Of a stretch of DNA of 64,000 nt, positions 1 through 7,701 are shown in pieces. The position numbers and the translations under genes were made by a program. The notes under the pieces are model-generated. The model made no database searches and was not told where the DNA came from. It saw only the letters and a program-made list of their open reading frames with translations. Each line of letters starts with the position of its first letter. Positions within the stretch are counted from its first letter, which is position 1. The stretch is from Ahniella affigens (lineage in GTDB: Bacteria > Pseudomonadota > Gammaproteobacteria > Xanthomonadales > Ahniellaceae): the NCBI RefSeq assembly GCF_003015185.1, contig NZ_CP027861.1, positions 1 to 64,000 of the forward strand, written 5' to 3'.

Positions 1-1944
1 CCACGCTTCGTCGATCAGAAGCATCTTCCGGACACCGACGTCGCCGTGGTAGATCTCGGAATTGATCTGATACATGAGCTGGAGCAGAACTACTCGCTGC
101 AATGCTTCGCGGTGCTCAAGGGCCTGGACCTCATAGACTGACAGCGGATTCGAGAGATCGAGTGTGTTGGGGCCGTTGAAATAGGCGCCATAGGCGCCAG
201 AAGAACCGAACGGCCGAAGCTGGGTGGCCAAGTCCGACATTCGTTGGTCCGTGGACGCAGCCAGGACTGCAATCAGCCGATCGACGGAGCTATCCGAGCC
301 GAACTCCTCATACATTCTGGAAAGGTGCTCTCTGAGGGACGCACGCTGGAAGTCGCTAAGCGGCGACTTGCTGGTGGCCATCGCTTCAAAGATCGTGACG
401 ATCATGTCCTCCTCATCGTTCCAGTCGCGGATGAGTGGAAAAGGATTGAGGCCGATTGGTTTGCTCGCATCAAAGTCGACGAAGGCACCGCCGAGGGTCT
501 CTGCCAGGTTCTGGTAGCTCTTGCCAGCGTCAATGATGTAGACACGTCCGCCTTGCATGCGGAGGTTGACCACCAATTCATTCGCAAAGAAGCTCTTGCC
601 AGCACCGGTCTTTGCTGCGATGTAGAAGTTCTTTCCGGACTGCGAATCAAACGGGCAGACAGCCATCGCTTCGCCGTCTCGGGCGACCAGGCTCAGCGTT
701 GGGGTTCCAGTGCCGCGCCAGCTCCCGAGCAATGGTGCAAATGCCAAGGCGTGACGAGTGGTCATTGTCCGGAAACGTTTCAAGAACCCCTGTGCCTTGG
801 GGTCCGCGCAGAATGGCAGTAAGTTTTGAAACAGCGGTCCAAGCGCAAACGCGTCGAGCATGAGCTGCATGCCGAGCTCCCGCCAATAGGTCTGGGCATT
901 GGTCGCGGCCGCGCGAGCTGTTTGGCTGTCGGCGCCGAAGACGGCCATGCCGATGGATGTCTTAACGATGCGGTCGCCTTGCTTGAGCGACTCGTTCATG
1001 ATCCGAATTGACTGGAGTCGTTCCCTGTTTTCTGGGAAGTATTTGCTGACCGACTTGTCTGCCTGATTCGTCGCATAGAGTTCGTCTGCTCTCAGGCTTG
1101 CCGATCGCGCATCGTGGTCCTCGTAAACCAGATTGGCGGTAATTAGACAGGGCTCTCGGATTCCTCTGACACCTGTTTGCGTGTCGCAGAGGTATCTCAG
1201 AGCTGCACCGAATGGCAGTTCATCAGGAATTCGTTTTGGATGCAGCAGAACAGCCACTGCGCCGGCACCCAGGCGAATTTCAAAAGGTGAAGACAGGTCG
1301 ATGTGCGTGTCGGAATCGAGGAACTGGTCACTGATTTCGCGTTCAGGGTCATATTCCCCGTGAAGTTCGCCACGCCAACTCGCGTTTGGGCCATGGTTCA
1401 GGAGCACGTTCATGAACCGAATGTAGGTCTCCGGATTCAGCGCACTCGGGTGAATCTGCGCTGACCGGAGGGCTTGTTCGACGCTTCGGCTGATGTCTGA
1501 AGCGGCGTGGACCTGCTCTTCAATGGATCGAGAGTCCATTGGAAGTTTGACGGTCACCATCACCTGGCTTGTGCGCGCCGAAGGCAGCTTGCCAGTGGGA
1601 TTCGCCCCAGCGCGCAGAAAGTCGACACGCCGCCGGGCCGCGCTCGCGAGGATGGGGTCACGTTCAGCGCGCCGCAGAGATTGATAGGCCAACAAATAGG
1701 GTTGGATGTCCGGCGACGCGAACCGACTGATTGACACAACACTGCCAGGCGGAAACGGAAGGTTCAGCGCAACAAGCAGCTTGTCGCGCAGGAGATCGCC
1801 GGCACCTGCGACTGGTGTCAGCGCGAATCCGAACCCCGTTCCATCGGTCAGGAGAAAGACGCCCGAATCAGGATCAAACGCCCGTGCCGAGAAGAAGGCG
1901 CCCCGAATCTCAGCCTCGGCGGCTCGGCTAGCAGTGCCAGTCAT
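1..1944 (-). CDS. traC: TraC, F-type T4SS VirB4-like ATPase (partial, 3' end off window)
   Basis: Cytoplasmic ATPase that energises assembly of the F-type conjugative pilus and secretion channel. The frame from the ATG at 1944 stays open for 648 codons to base 1, so the C-terminus lies outside the window. A Walker A motif, AAKTGAGKSFF, lies near residue 445. The last residues visible, KMLLIDEAW, are the Walker B strand, so the nucleotide site is complete. About 200 C-terminal residues are expected beyond the edge. It follows traA and traV on the same strand, as in F, IncC and SXT-type elements. No frameshift is visible. Confidence 0.93.
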   Translation of the reverse strand, partial: MTGTASRAAEAEIRGAFFSARAFDPDSGVFLLTDGTGFGFALTPVAGAGDLLRDKLLVALNLPFPPGSVVSISRFASPDIQPYLLAYQSLRRAERDPILASAARRRVDFLRAGANPTGKLPSARTSQVMVTVKLPMDSRSIEEQVHAASDISRSVEQALRSAQIHPSALNPETYIRFMNVLLNHGPNASWRGELHGEYDPEREISDQFLDSDTHIDLSSPFEIRLGAGAVAVLLHPKRIPDELPFGAALRYLCDTQTGVRGIREPCLITANLVYEDHDARSASLRADELYATNQADKSVSKYFPENRERLQSIRIMNESLKQGDRIVKTSIGMAVFGADSQTARAAATNAQTYWRELGMQLMLDAFALGPLFQNLLPFCADPKAQGFLKRFRTMTTRHALAFAPLLGSWRGTGTPTLSLVARDGEAMAVCPFDSQSGKNFYIAAKTGAGKSFFANELVVNLRMQGGRVYIIDAGKSYQNLAETLGGAFVDFDASKPIGLNPFPLIRDWNDEEDMIVTIFEAMATSKSPLSDFQRASLREHLSRMYEEFGSDSSVDRLIAVLAASTDQRMSDLATQLRPFGSSGAYGAYFNGPNTLDLSNPLSVYEVQALEHREALQRVVLLQLMYQINSEIYHGDVGVRKMLLIDEAW

Positions 1945-1959
1945 TGCGCGCGCCCTATG

Positions 1960-2292
1960 TCAGTTTCCGAGGTACGACGTAGCCGCGTGAATCCCGTCGA
2001 GGGTCGCACCGAAGAAGTTCAGGATTACGGTCGGACCGTATTTGACAATGATCAGCAGACCAAAGGCGGACAAGAACACGATGAGGCGCTGCGCAATGGC
2101 TGCAATGGCTGCCACGACGAAAGCGACGATGACAATCCCGAGGCCCACCGAGCCCTCCAAATAGTCGAAAATCTTCTGCACCAACGGCGCAAGTTCGTCC
2201 TGGGCGACTTGGCCGGCATGGGCACTTTCGGGAATCAGGGCCAGGACCGCCATGACTGCGGCAAACACGAGCATTTGTGGGGCGAGTTTCAT
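1960..2292 (-). CDS. traA: TraA-like conjugative pilin precursor
   Basis: Small pilin of the F-type pilus. An N-terminal signal segment ends in SAHA, giving a likely cleavage before GQVAQ. Two hydrophobic helices follow (GIVIVAFVVAAIAAI and LIVFLSAFGLLIIV), separated by a short polar turn, as in TraA/VirB2 pilins. I chose the ATG at 2292 (MKLAPQ), about 110 residues, because GGAG sits six bases upstream of it. An in-frame ATG at 2304 lacks such a site. It sits between traV and traC, the place where traA lies in IncC/SXT-type systems. The family is low in sequence identity, so the call rests on size, topology and position. Confidence 0.8.
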   Translation of the reverse strand: MKLAPQMLVFAAVMAVLALIPESAHAGQVAQDELAPLVQKIFDYLEGSVGLGIVIVAFVVAAIAAIAQRLIVFLSAFGLLIIVKYGPTVILNFFGATLDGIHAATSYLGN

Positions 2293-2360
2293 CAGGGTCT
2301 CCATAGGGGATTTGGTTCCATCCAGGCAACACTGCACGCCTCTTGCGTGCAATTGTGAGG

Positions 2361-2858
2361 TCAGCGGTTCTTTGTCGGATTCGCTTGCGGGGATGCCGGC
2401 GTGGGTGATGCTAGGCGCAACACTGGCGGCTCTTTGATGGCTGGGGCGCCGTATCGCCAGCGGCGTGCTTCCACTTCGGTGTAAACGTGAGATGCCGCGA
2501 TCAAATCGCCGTTTTCGTCTTCCCAGGGGGCGATCCAGATTCGAAGCATCTTGGCCTCTTCGCGGACTGGCTCCTCGCTTGGGACAGCGCCATTCGAGGT
2601 CGATGGAGCAGGAAGCAACACCAATTCGCCCTCTGCAGTCTCACTGACAGACATGTAGTCGGAGGTAGTGATGACTTCATTCCTCGGGGACTGCGCGCGG
2701 TCGCCAACTGCTGGCATATGGGATGCGCCATCCGTCTCGGCATAGACGGTCAGCGCGGATTTGCACGGTTGGCCTTCGGGAACGCCGCACGAGAATTTGC
2801 CGGAGCTGGCGCAACCAGCCAAAAGGCCGATGAAAAGCATTGAGAGCAGTCTGTGCAT
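2361..2858 (-). CDS. traV: TraV, outer-membrane lipoprotein of the T4SS core
   Basis: Lipoprotein that helps build the outer-membrane core with TraK and TraB. The ATG at 2858 begins MHRLLSMLFIGLLAGC, a signal peptide ending in a lipobox (LLAGC), with a purine-rich AGAGG upstream. Further cysteines (FSCGVPEGQPCKSAL) match the short Cys-containing segment typical of TraV just after the lipid anchor. The mature part is low-complexity and polar. It is the first gene after promoter module A at 2884-2937, giving a leader of about 19 nt, and is followed by traA and traC. Confidence 0.85.
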   Translation of the reverse strand: MHRLLSMLFIGLLAGCASSGKFSCGVPEGQPCKSALTVYAETDGASHMPAVGDRAQSPRNEVITTSDYMSVSETAEGELVLLPAPSTSNGAVPSEEPVREEAKMLRIWIAPWEDENGDLIAASHVYTEVEARRWRYGAPAIKEPPVLRLASPTPASPQANPTKNR

Positions 2859-2883
2859 TGCTGTGCCTCTGAGAATATGAGGC

Positions 2884-2937
2884 ACTGTAGCTGTGCACCT
2901 CAGAAGCCCTCCCGCGAAAAGCGCCTAGATTTTCGCG
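2884..2937 (-). promoter_or_regulatory. Promoter module A (putative FlhDC-like activator site) for traV-traA-traC
   Basis: Read on the minus strand, a perfect 8-bp inverted repeat (CGCGAAAA-N9-TTTTCGCG, 2913-2937) is followed by GGGAG, 19 nt and a -10 box TACAGT (2884-2889). There is no TTGACA-like -35. The predicted start site is near 2877, 19 nt before the traV ATG. It is one of eight modules with the same 54-bp geometry. That it binds the FlhDC-like pair is inference. Confidence 0.75.
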
Positions 2938-3122
2938 CTTTCTGCTTATCGATACTTTGGTCCTAGCTCGCGCCCCGTCCGCGCTAGTACAGTTGCTTGG
3001 TCGCTTGACGCGGGCCCGCTCGTGAGAGTGCTGAGCGCCGGTCTCGGCCCCCTGCCCCGCTGGTGCCGTTGGCAGAATCGGTCTTCCCCCTATGACCGAG
3101 CACTGTCAATTTGGAACCCGCG

Positions 3123-3923
3123 TCAGCGACGCTTCCTCTTCTGGGCTGAAGAAGGCTCCTTGTAGCCCATAAAGCTCCAAACATCGCTGTCGATCATGAT
3201 CGGCTGCATCGTCATCGGATTCAGTCGAAAGAACGTGCCGTGGGTGGAGATGCGGCCGTGCCGAAGTAGCGACCACAGCAAGTCGCTTGCCGCAATTGCA
3301 GCGACACGGTTGACTGGCCATGACTGCCGGGAGATTGCTTCCTCAGTGCTACAGGATGGCATCTCAGCGTCTACTGCATGCATGCGGCTCAGTTCAGGAA
3401 ACAGATCGAAGACGTTTGGCAATCGTGCTTGCCCCTCCTGGCACTTTCCAAGGTGTCCAAGAATCACGTTACCGCTGTCAGGGCCGTTGCCAAGATCAAG
3501 CCAGAGGGCTCGAGTGGTCTGGTTGCGGAAGCGGCTACCAAGGTCTGCACGAAACGAGGCTTTGTCTACCGCTGTAATGACCAAGTCACTTCTGGCGAGA
3601 CCATTCATCGCACGGCCATCGACATGCTTGGGACTTGCCTCCCAATCAACCTGATAGAAGGCATTGATTCGATGGCACAGCAGCACTGCCTTGTTGCAGC
3701 CGATGTCCTGTGCCGTGAATCGCTGGCGGCCCACATTCGAGTCCGACACGCAATCGCCATCTGCGATGCAAACCGAGAGTCCGGGGTGGCCTAGTCGCCG
3801 CAAAGTGCAGTCCATGCTTGCAAGCTGATCAGCCAGCTGTGAGCCAGTCCCGCCTGCACCGACAAGCATGATTGAGATGGGACTGCCCATCCAATGCTGT
3901 GGAACTCTGAACTCACCCTTCAT
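3123..3923 (-). CDS. PRTRC system ThiF family protein
   Basis: E1-like/ThiF-fold protein of the PRTRC cassette (ParB-related, ThiF-related cassette). ThiF relatives adenylate the C-terminus of a small carrier protein, but the substrate in PRTRC is not known. The nucleotide-binding glycine loop GAGGTGS is at residues 22-28, with an acidic strand end (IADGDCVSDSNVGRQ) and a DLVITAVD strand downstream. Cysteines in a PSCSTEEA motif near residue 200 could be the E1-type catalytic or structural site. It overlaps the JAMM-domain gene upstream by 4 bp, pairing an E1-like with a deubiquitinase-like protein. It is the last gene of the long traL-to-ThiF operon. Confidence 0.9.
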   Translation of the reverse strand: MKGEFRVPQHWMGSPISIMLVGAGGTGSQLADQLASMDCTLRRLGHPGLSVCIADGDCVSDSNVGRQRFTAQDIGCNKAVLLCHRINAFYQVDWEASPKHVDGRAMNGLARSDLVITAVDKASFRADLGSRFRNQTTRALWLDLGNGPDSGNVILGHLGKCQEGQARLPNVFDLFPELSRMHAVDAEMPSCSTEEAISRQSWPVNRVAAIAASDLLWSLLRHGRISTHGTFFRLNPMTMQPIMIDSDVWSFMGYKEPSSAQKRKRR

Positions 3924-4537
3924 GCAATGAGACCCTCTGAAATCATTCGATCAATGGAGTCCATGGCGAGATACGGGGCCAAGGCCAGACGAACGGCTAC
4001 TTGAGGCCGCTCGGATCGAAGGCGACCGACGACGAATGCCATGTACGGGCCACGCCGTGAGCAATCGGACTCATCGTCGGTGCGAGAGAAGAATGCATCA
4101 TGCTCACCATGGCTGTGCAGATCAACGACTAAGCGGTCATCGTTGACGACCGAATCCACATAGCGTACGTGGCCGCCTGAGGCTGATTGAACCTCTGGCC
4201 AAACCAATTCATAGTGACCTGCGTCGCCCAGGACAATCGCGGCGGCGATCTCGTTGGGGTAACTTTGCCGCGATGCACGAATGAAGTCCTTGATCAAGGC
4301 CATCGGGATCGGGCCGTTCGGAAGAACGATCCGTTCACAGCATTCGCCAAATGGCAGTTTCACCGGCGCCAGCTTCATGGTCACTTCCATGGCCTCTGTG
4401 GAGGACTGGACGTAAAGGCCATCTGCACCGGCGAGAAAGCGCTTTGCGCCTCGGTCAAGCGGTGCGAGGGTTCCAAATCGCGGCACGGGAATTAGGGGTG
4501 TCGCAGCGAAGAGAACCGCGTCAGTAGGGTGCGTCAT
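3920..4537 (-). CDS. PRTRC system protein A (JAMM/Mov34 metalloprotease fold)
   Basis: The protein carries a full JAMM zinc signature: HSHGEHDAFFSRTD at residues 141-154 fits HxHx7Sx2D, with an upstream glutamate near residue 96 (YPNEIAAAIV) placed as in the family. JAMM proteins cleave isopeptide or C-terminal peptide bonds of ubiquitin-like proteins. With the ThiF-like partner immediately downstream (4-bp ATGA overlap), this suggests a small-protein conjugation or processing pathway, but no ubiquitin-like partner is obvious here. It also overlaps protein B upstream by 4 bp, so translation is coupled. Confidence 0.9.
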   Translation of the reverse strand: MTHPTDAVLFAATPLIPVPRFGTLAPLDRGAKRFLAGADGLYVQSSTEAMEVTMKLAPVKLPFGECCERIVLPNGPIPMALIKDFIRASRQSYPNEIAAAIVLGDAGHYELVWPEVQSASGGHVRYVDSVVNDDRLVVDLHSHGEHDAFFSRTDDESDCSRRGPYMAFVVGRLRSERPQVAVRLALAPYLAMDSIDRMISEGLIA

Positions 4538-5358
4538 CGGCGTCTGTCCCCAGTCTGCTCGTGCCGCGAAGTCATGTAATTGAGCCAGTTGCCGAGGTTG
4601 GCGCAGAGAGGATTCAGCCAGTCATCGGGAATTCCATTCCCGTAAATCGTCTTGTCCATCCAGAACTCGGCGTCGGCGTGCAGCTTCTCGGATCGCTTAC
4701 CCTTCTTCGACTTTGAGGAGCCCGCCTTGAGCGTGCCGTTGTGGTTGACATGCGTGAATGCCGTATCGAACACAACTGACGACCAACCATCAATGTCCGC
4801 CACGTCTCCGGCCAGCGGTAGTCGCGCACTTCCGGTGCAGACACGCCCCATGCCGTCAACATTTCCAATTGGGGCATGGAACAGGGCAGTATTGCCGGTT
4901 GGCCGATTTGTCCCCGCAACTGCTGCAAGGAACAACTCTCGGTTCCGGACCAAGGCGACCAGGCTTGGCCACTGGGCGTCGACATGCTGCAACCCACCGT
5001 TGTGGGTCATGAGATGCATGGCCCGCCGCGTCGGTGGAAGCCACCAGCAAACGACCTCTTCGTCGCGAAAGAGTAGCGAATCGGGGTACACCGCTATTGG
5101 ACCTTGCGGCCGGCGCCCAGACAAGATGCGAATGATCTCGACCTCGTCCTGATGTGTCAGGGTCCGACCGGGTCCAACCACTGGAGCGTCTCGGTGGTCG
5201 GGAGTGACCGTGTGGGCGGTCACCAAGGCGAGCTTGTCCCGAATCGTGTGGAAGAAAAGAGCGTGCGTCGTCTTGATTTCATCGGCTCGATGCCGGAGAG
5301 CCGAACGGTGGTCGACATCAATGAGAAGGCTTCGAGACTTGGAGCGGCTGGTTGGCAT
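4534..5358 (-). CDS. PRTRC system protein B
   Basis: A 274-residue protein matching PRTRC protein B by order in the cassette and by its composition. The N-terminus is basic (SRSKSRS), and the mid region contains VCWWLPPTRRAMHL and LPLAGDVADIDGW segments. A basic SSKSKKGKRSEK stretch precedes the C-terminal WLNPLCANLGNWL. No catalytic motif of a known enzyme is visible and its biochemical role is unknown. The start at 5358 follows the stop of protein F by 42 bp, and the 3' end overlaps protein A by 4 bp. Confidence 0.85.
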   Translation of the reverse strand: MPTSRSKSRSLLIDVDHRSALRHRADEIKTTHALFFHTIRDKLALVTAHTVTPDHRDAPVVGPGRTLTHQDEVEIIRILSGRRPQGPIAVYPDSLLFRDEEVVCWWLPPTRRAMHLMTHNGGLQHVDAQWPSLVALVRNRELFLAAVAGTNRPTGNTALFHAPIGNVDGMGRVCTGSARLPLAGDVADIDGWSSVVFDTAFTHVNHNGTLKAGSSKSKKGKRSEKLHADAEFWMDKTIYGNGIPDDWLNPLCANLGNWLNYMTSRHEQTGDRRR

Positions 5359-5400
5359 TTCGCGTTACTCTTGATTCAAATTGGTCGTTGGGTGGAGCGC

Positions 5401-6732
5401 TTAGCCACCGGGCTGCCGCTTCGCGTTGTCCCTGAATGCCTTCGCAACCAGAGACACGGCTGCAGCGGCAATCGATGCATCCCAGACAACTCTGTCAAGC
5501 AACGTCCCGATGCGCAATTTCGAGCTTTCGGCGAGCCAGATTGTCAATTCGTCGGGGCCGCACGATTGATAGGTCTGCTCGCAGACATAGTCGAAGAAGC
5601 TGTCCATACCGGTTCCGGTCGGCTGCATGCACGCTGGAAACAGTCCACCATCGTCGCCGTATTGCTCGATCAGGTCTTTGCTAGGCAGGGTACGCCTTCT
5701 AGCCGCAACGCTGGCGAGTGTGCTCAGTCCCTCAATGAGCCAGGCGAATCGTGATCGCTGCGCCGATAGTGTTGTGCGCTTTCGCTTCCTCGGGCGAGCG
5801 GCTCGTAAACGTGCTCCCGTGTCGTGGAAGTATTTGAGACACTTCAAGACGCTCTCATAGTCGGATTGATCCTCGACATCGAAGCCCGCCTCTGATCCGA
5901 TGTCTTGTGCCTCATTGAACGAGACCCTGGGAAGTCCGTCCTTCCACAGGCACTGATGAGATGCGTCAATCAGGCACTCAGCCGGATAGCCGCAAAGCGT
6001 CTGCAGGGCGCGCTGGGAGCTTTCGAGCATCGGCCACTGCAACTGCGCGACCACGCGATCCCAGGCAGCGCATACGGCATCGTGTTCAGCACCATCAGTG
6101 AGGCTTGTCGGGCAGGATACGACGAGGGTACCGCAGGCCTGCACTTGAACTTTCGGAACCTGATCGAGAATCAGGTCACCGTGGTAGGTGACCTTTTCGG
6201 ATGGATACAACGCGGCCCAGAGCGCCCCCGGAAGGACATAGTGCGTGGGCTCAAGTTTTAGGCCAGGAGGCAGTGTTTCAAGAATTGGGGCAGAGACGCG
6301 CCGCGTTCGGTTTACCCAGGCTCCACAGATTGTCCCAATCGCGTGTCGCGATGGTAGCGTTGCGCGCGCGAGCGCTCGACACGCTGACTGGCTGAGATCG
6401 CCGGACTCACCGAGCGACTCGATCAGCTCCAACAGGGCATCTCGTGCTGAACTTGAGACGACGATTGCGCTAATGTCACCTGGAAGCAATGATGATGGGA
6501 GTCGAGGAACCCTTGGGACACGGTCAGCGGCCAGCTGCGCGACCCCACAATCGCCAGCGCGAAGCGCATCGAGTACCGTTTTTGGCGCGAGCCAGCCAGC
6601 AGTCATGGCCTTCATTAGCTCAGCGGCTCTGTGTCCGCGTTGCGAGTGGGACGGGGCCAGTGTGGCCATCGCGACACTGCGAGCTAAGCCTTCAGCTACG
6701 CTGGCTTCAAAGCGTGGGAGGGTCAGGAGCAT
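5401..6732 (-). CDS. PRTRC system protein F
   Basis: A 443-residue protein in the position of PRTRC protein F. It is mostly alpha-helical in appearance, with a basic segment RPRKRKRTTLS around residues 315-325 that could contact nucleic acid or a partner. No enzymatic motif is recognised and the role in the system is unknown. Its ATG overlaps the TGA of protein C by one base (TGATG), indicating coupled translation. Assignment rests on gene order and family resemblance. Confidence 0.82.
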   Translation of the reverse strand: MLLTLPRFEASVAEGLARSVAMATLAPSHSQRGHRAAELMKAMTAGWLAPKTVLDALRAGDCGVAQLAADRVPRVPRLPSSLLPGDISAIVVSSSARDALLELIESLGESGDLSQSACRALARATLPSRHAIGTICGAWVNRTRRVSAPILETLPPGLKLEPTHYVLPGALWAALYPSEKVTYHGDLILDQVPKVQVQACGTLVVSCPTSLTDGAEHDAVCAAWDRVVAQLQWPMLESSQRALQTLCGYPAECLIDASHQCLWKDGLPRVSFNEAQDIGSEAGFDVEDQSDYESVLKCLKYFHDTGARLRAARPRKRKRTTLSAQRSRFAWLIEGLSTLASVAARRRTLPSKDLIEQYGDDGGLFPACMQPTGTGMDSFFDYVCEQTYQSCGPDELTIWLAESSKLRIGTLLDRVVWDASIAAAAVSLVAKAFRDNAKRQPGG

Positions 6733-7133
6733 CAGGCCAGCGGCACATCGAAGGCATCGCGTACAGGCGAATCTGCACGTCGCGAAACCTGGTCAACCCG
6801 ACTGAAGACAAGGTGCCAAGCAGGACTCGGCTGAACCATGGCGGCCGGGGCGTCAGACCATTGTTTTACCGCGCCAATCGCCTTTCGGAGGAGCGTTTTG
6901 TCGGCGGGCTGGCGATTCGACGCACCTTTGACCTGAACCTCCGGCTTCAGGACGGGATACACCAAGAAATCGCCTTGGATGGTAGGCTCTCCCAATCGGG
7001 CCGTGGCAAGGAAAGGGTAGTTGGGCTCGAAGAGGCGCAGGGCGTCTTGCGGCGTCAGGCTCGGAGCCGGGTCATCCAACCGGGTGGCACCGAACTGAAA
7101 CTGGCGCTTGAGTACAGCGATCGTGGCAGTCAT
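6732..7133 (-). CDS. PRTRC system protein C
   Basis: The first 70 residues (AVLKRQFQFGATRLDDPAPSLTPQDALRLF and YPFLATARLGEP, then GDFLVYPV) match the short PRTRC protein C family, which resembles a small mobile-element antirepressor-like domain. The protein is longer than the usual 70-80 residues: about 60 extra C-terminal residues include DKTLLRKAIGAVKQW. The gene lies 8 bp downstream of protein E and overlaps protein F by one base. Function is unknown. Confidence 0.83.
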   Translation of the reverse strand: MTATIAVLKRQFQFGATRLDDPAPSLTPQDALRLFEPNYPFLATARLGEPTIQGDFLVYPVLKPEVQVKGASNRQPADKTLLRKAIGAVKQWSDAPAAMVQPSPAWHLVFSRVDQVSRRADSPVRDAFDVPLA

Positions 7134-7141
7134 TGGTGGCC

Positions 7142-7660
7142 TCAGTCGAAGATCGATGCTTGGGTTGGGCCTGCATTCTGCCCCGCAGGTTCAATGCCAG
7201 AAGCGGCGTCCTCGTTGGCATCGACTTGGCCGTCCTGGTCGCCTTCCGCTTCACCATCATCGGTAGGTGCTTCGCGCTTCACGCCTTGCTTTGAGGGCGA
7301 CTTGGAGGCCGCTGAAACAGCCTTCTGAGGCGCAGGGGACTTTGCGGCCTTCGTAACAGTGGCCAATTTGCTCGCGATATCCGAGAGTGAGTCGATGGCT
7401 GGGATACGGGCGGCTGTGTACCGGGACATAGCAGATTCGAAAGCGGCGTCGATATCGGTACCTGCGGCGACGACGATTCGCAATGGCATGGCGAGCGCGG
7501 ATTGAAGCGCTGCGCGTCGCGGGTCCTTTGTATCGGGATCGACCCCGGATAGCTTCGAGGTGATCAGAATTTCAGTATTGGACACCGAAGGTTTCGAGAT
7601 CGTCACCGAGACGGATTCCGAACCATGGAGCAGCGCGTGCAAGTCTTGGAGGAATGACAT
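7142..7660 (-). CDS. PRTRC system protein E
   Basis: The protein begins MSFLQDLHALLHGSESVSVTIS and continues with a compact conserved domain (about residues 1-100), which matches PRTRC protein E. The rest is an Ala/Lys/Pro-rich linker and an acidic tail (DDGEAEGDQDGQ), probably disordered, ending in QASIFD. I chose the ATG at 7660 because it leaves a 41-bp gap after parB and begins at the conserved domain. The ATG at 7726 would add a non-conserved 22-residue extension overlapping parB. Role unknown. Confidence 0.82.
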   Translation of the reverse strand: MSFLQDLHALLHGSESVSVTISKPSVSNTEILITSKLSGVDPDTKDPRRAALQSALAMPLRIVVAAGTDIDAAFESAMSRYTAARIPAIDSLSDIASKLATVTKAAKSPAPQKAVSAASKSPSKQGVKREAPTDDGEAEGDQDGQVDANEDAASGIEPAGQNAGPTQASIFD

Positions 7661-7701
7661 GTGTGTGTTCTGACTGTTGGTGGGTGCTTCCCTGCCAGTG
7701 T

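Noticed and set aside
2913-2937. Reading the T-rich inverted repeats (this and the seven similar ones) as intrinsic terminators
   Set aside because: They keep a fixed 19-nt distance from GGGAG to a -10 box and stand upstream of genes, with the distal half often decayed; a terminator would need the stem but not the spacing.
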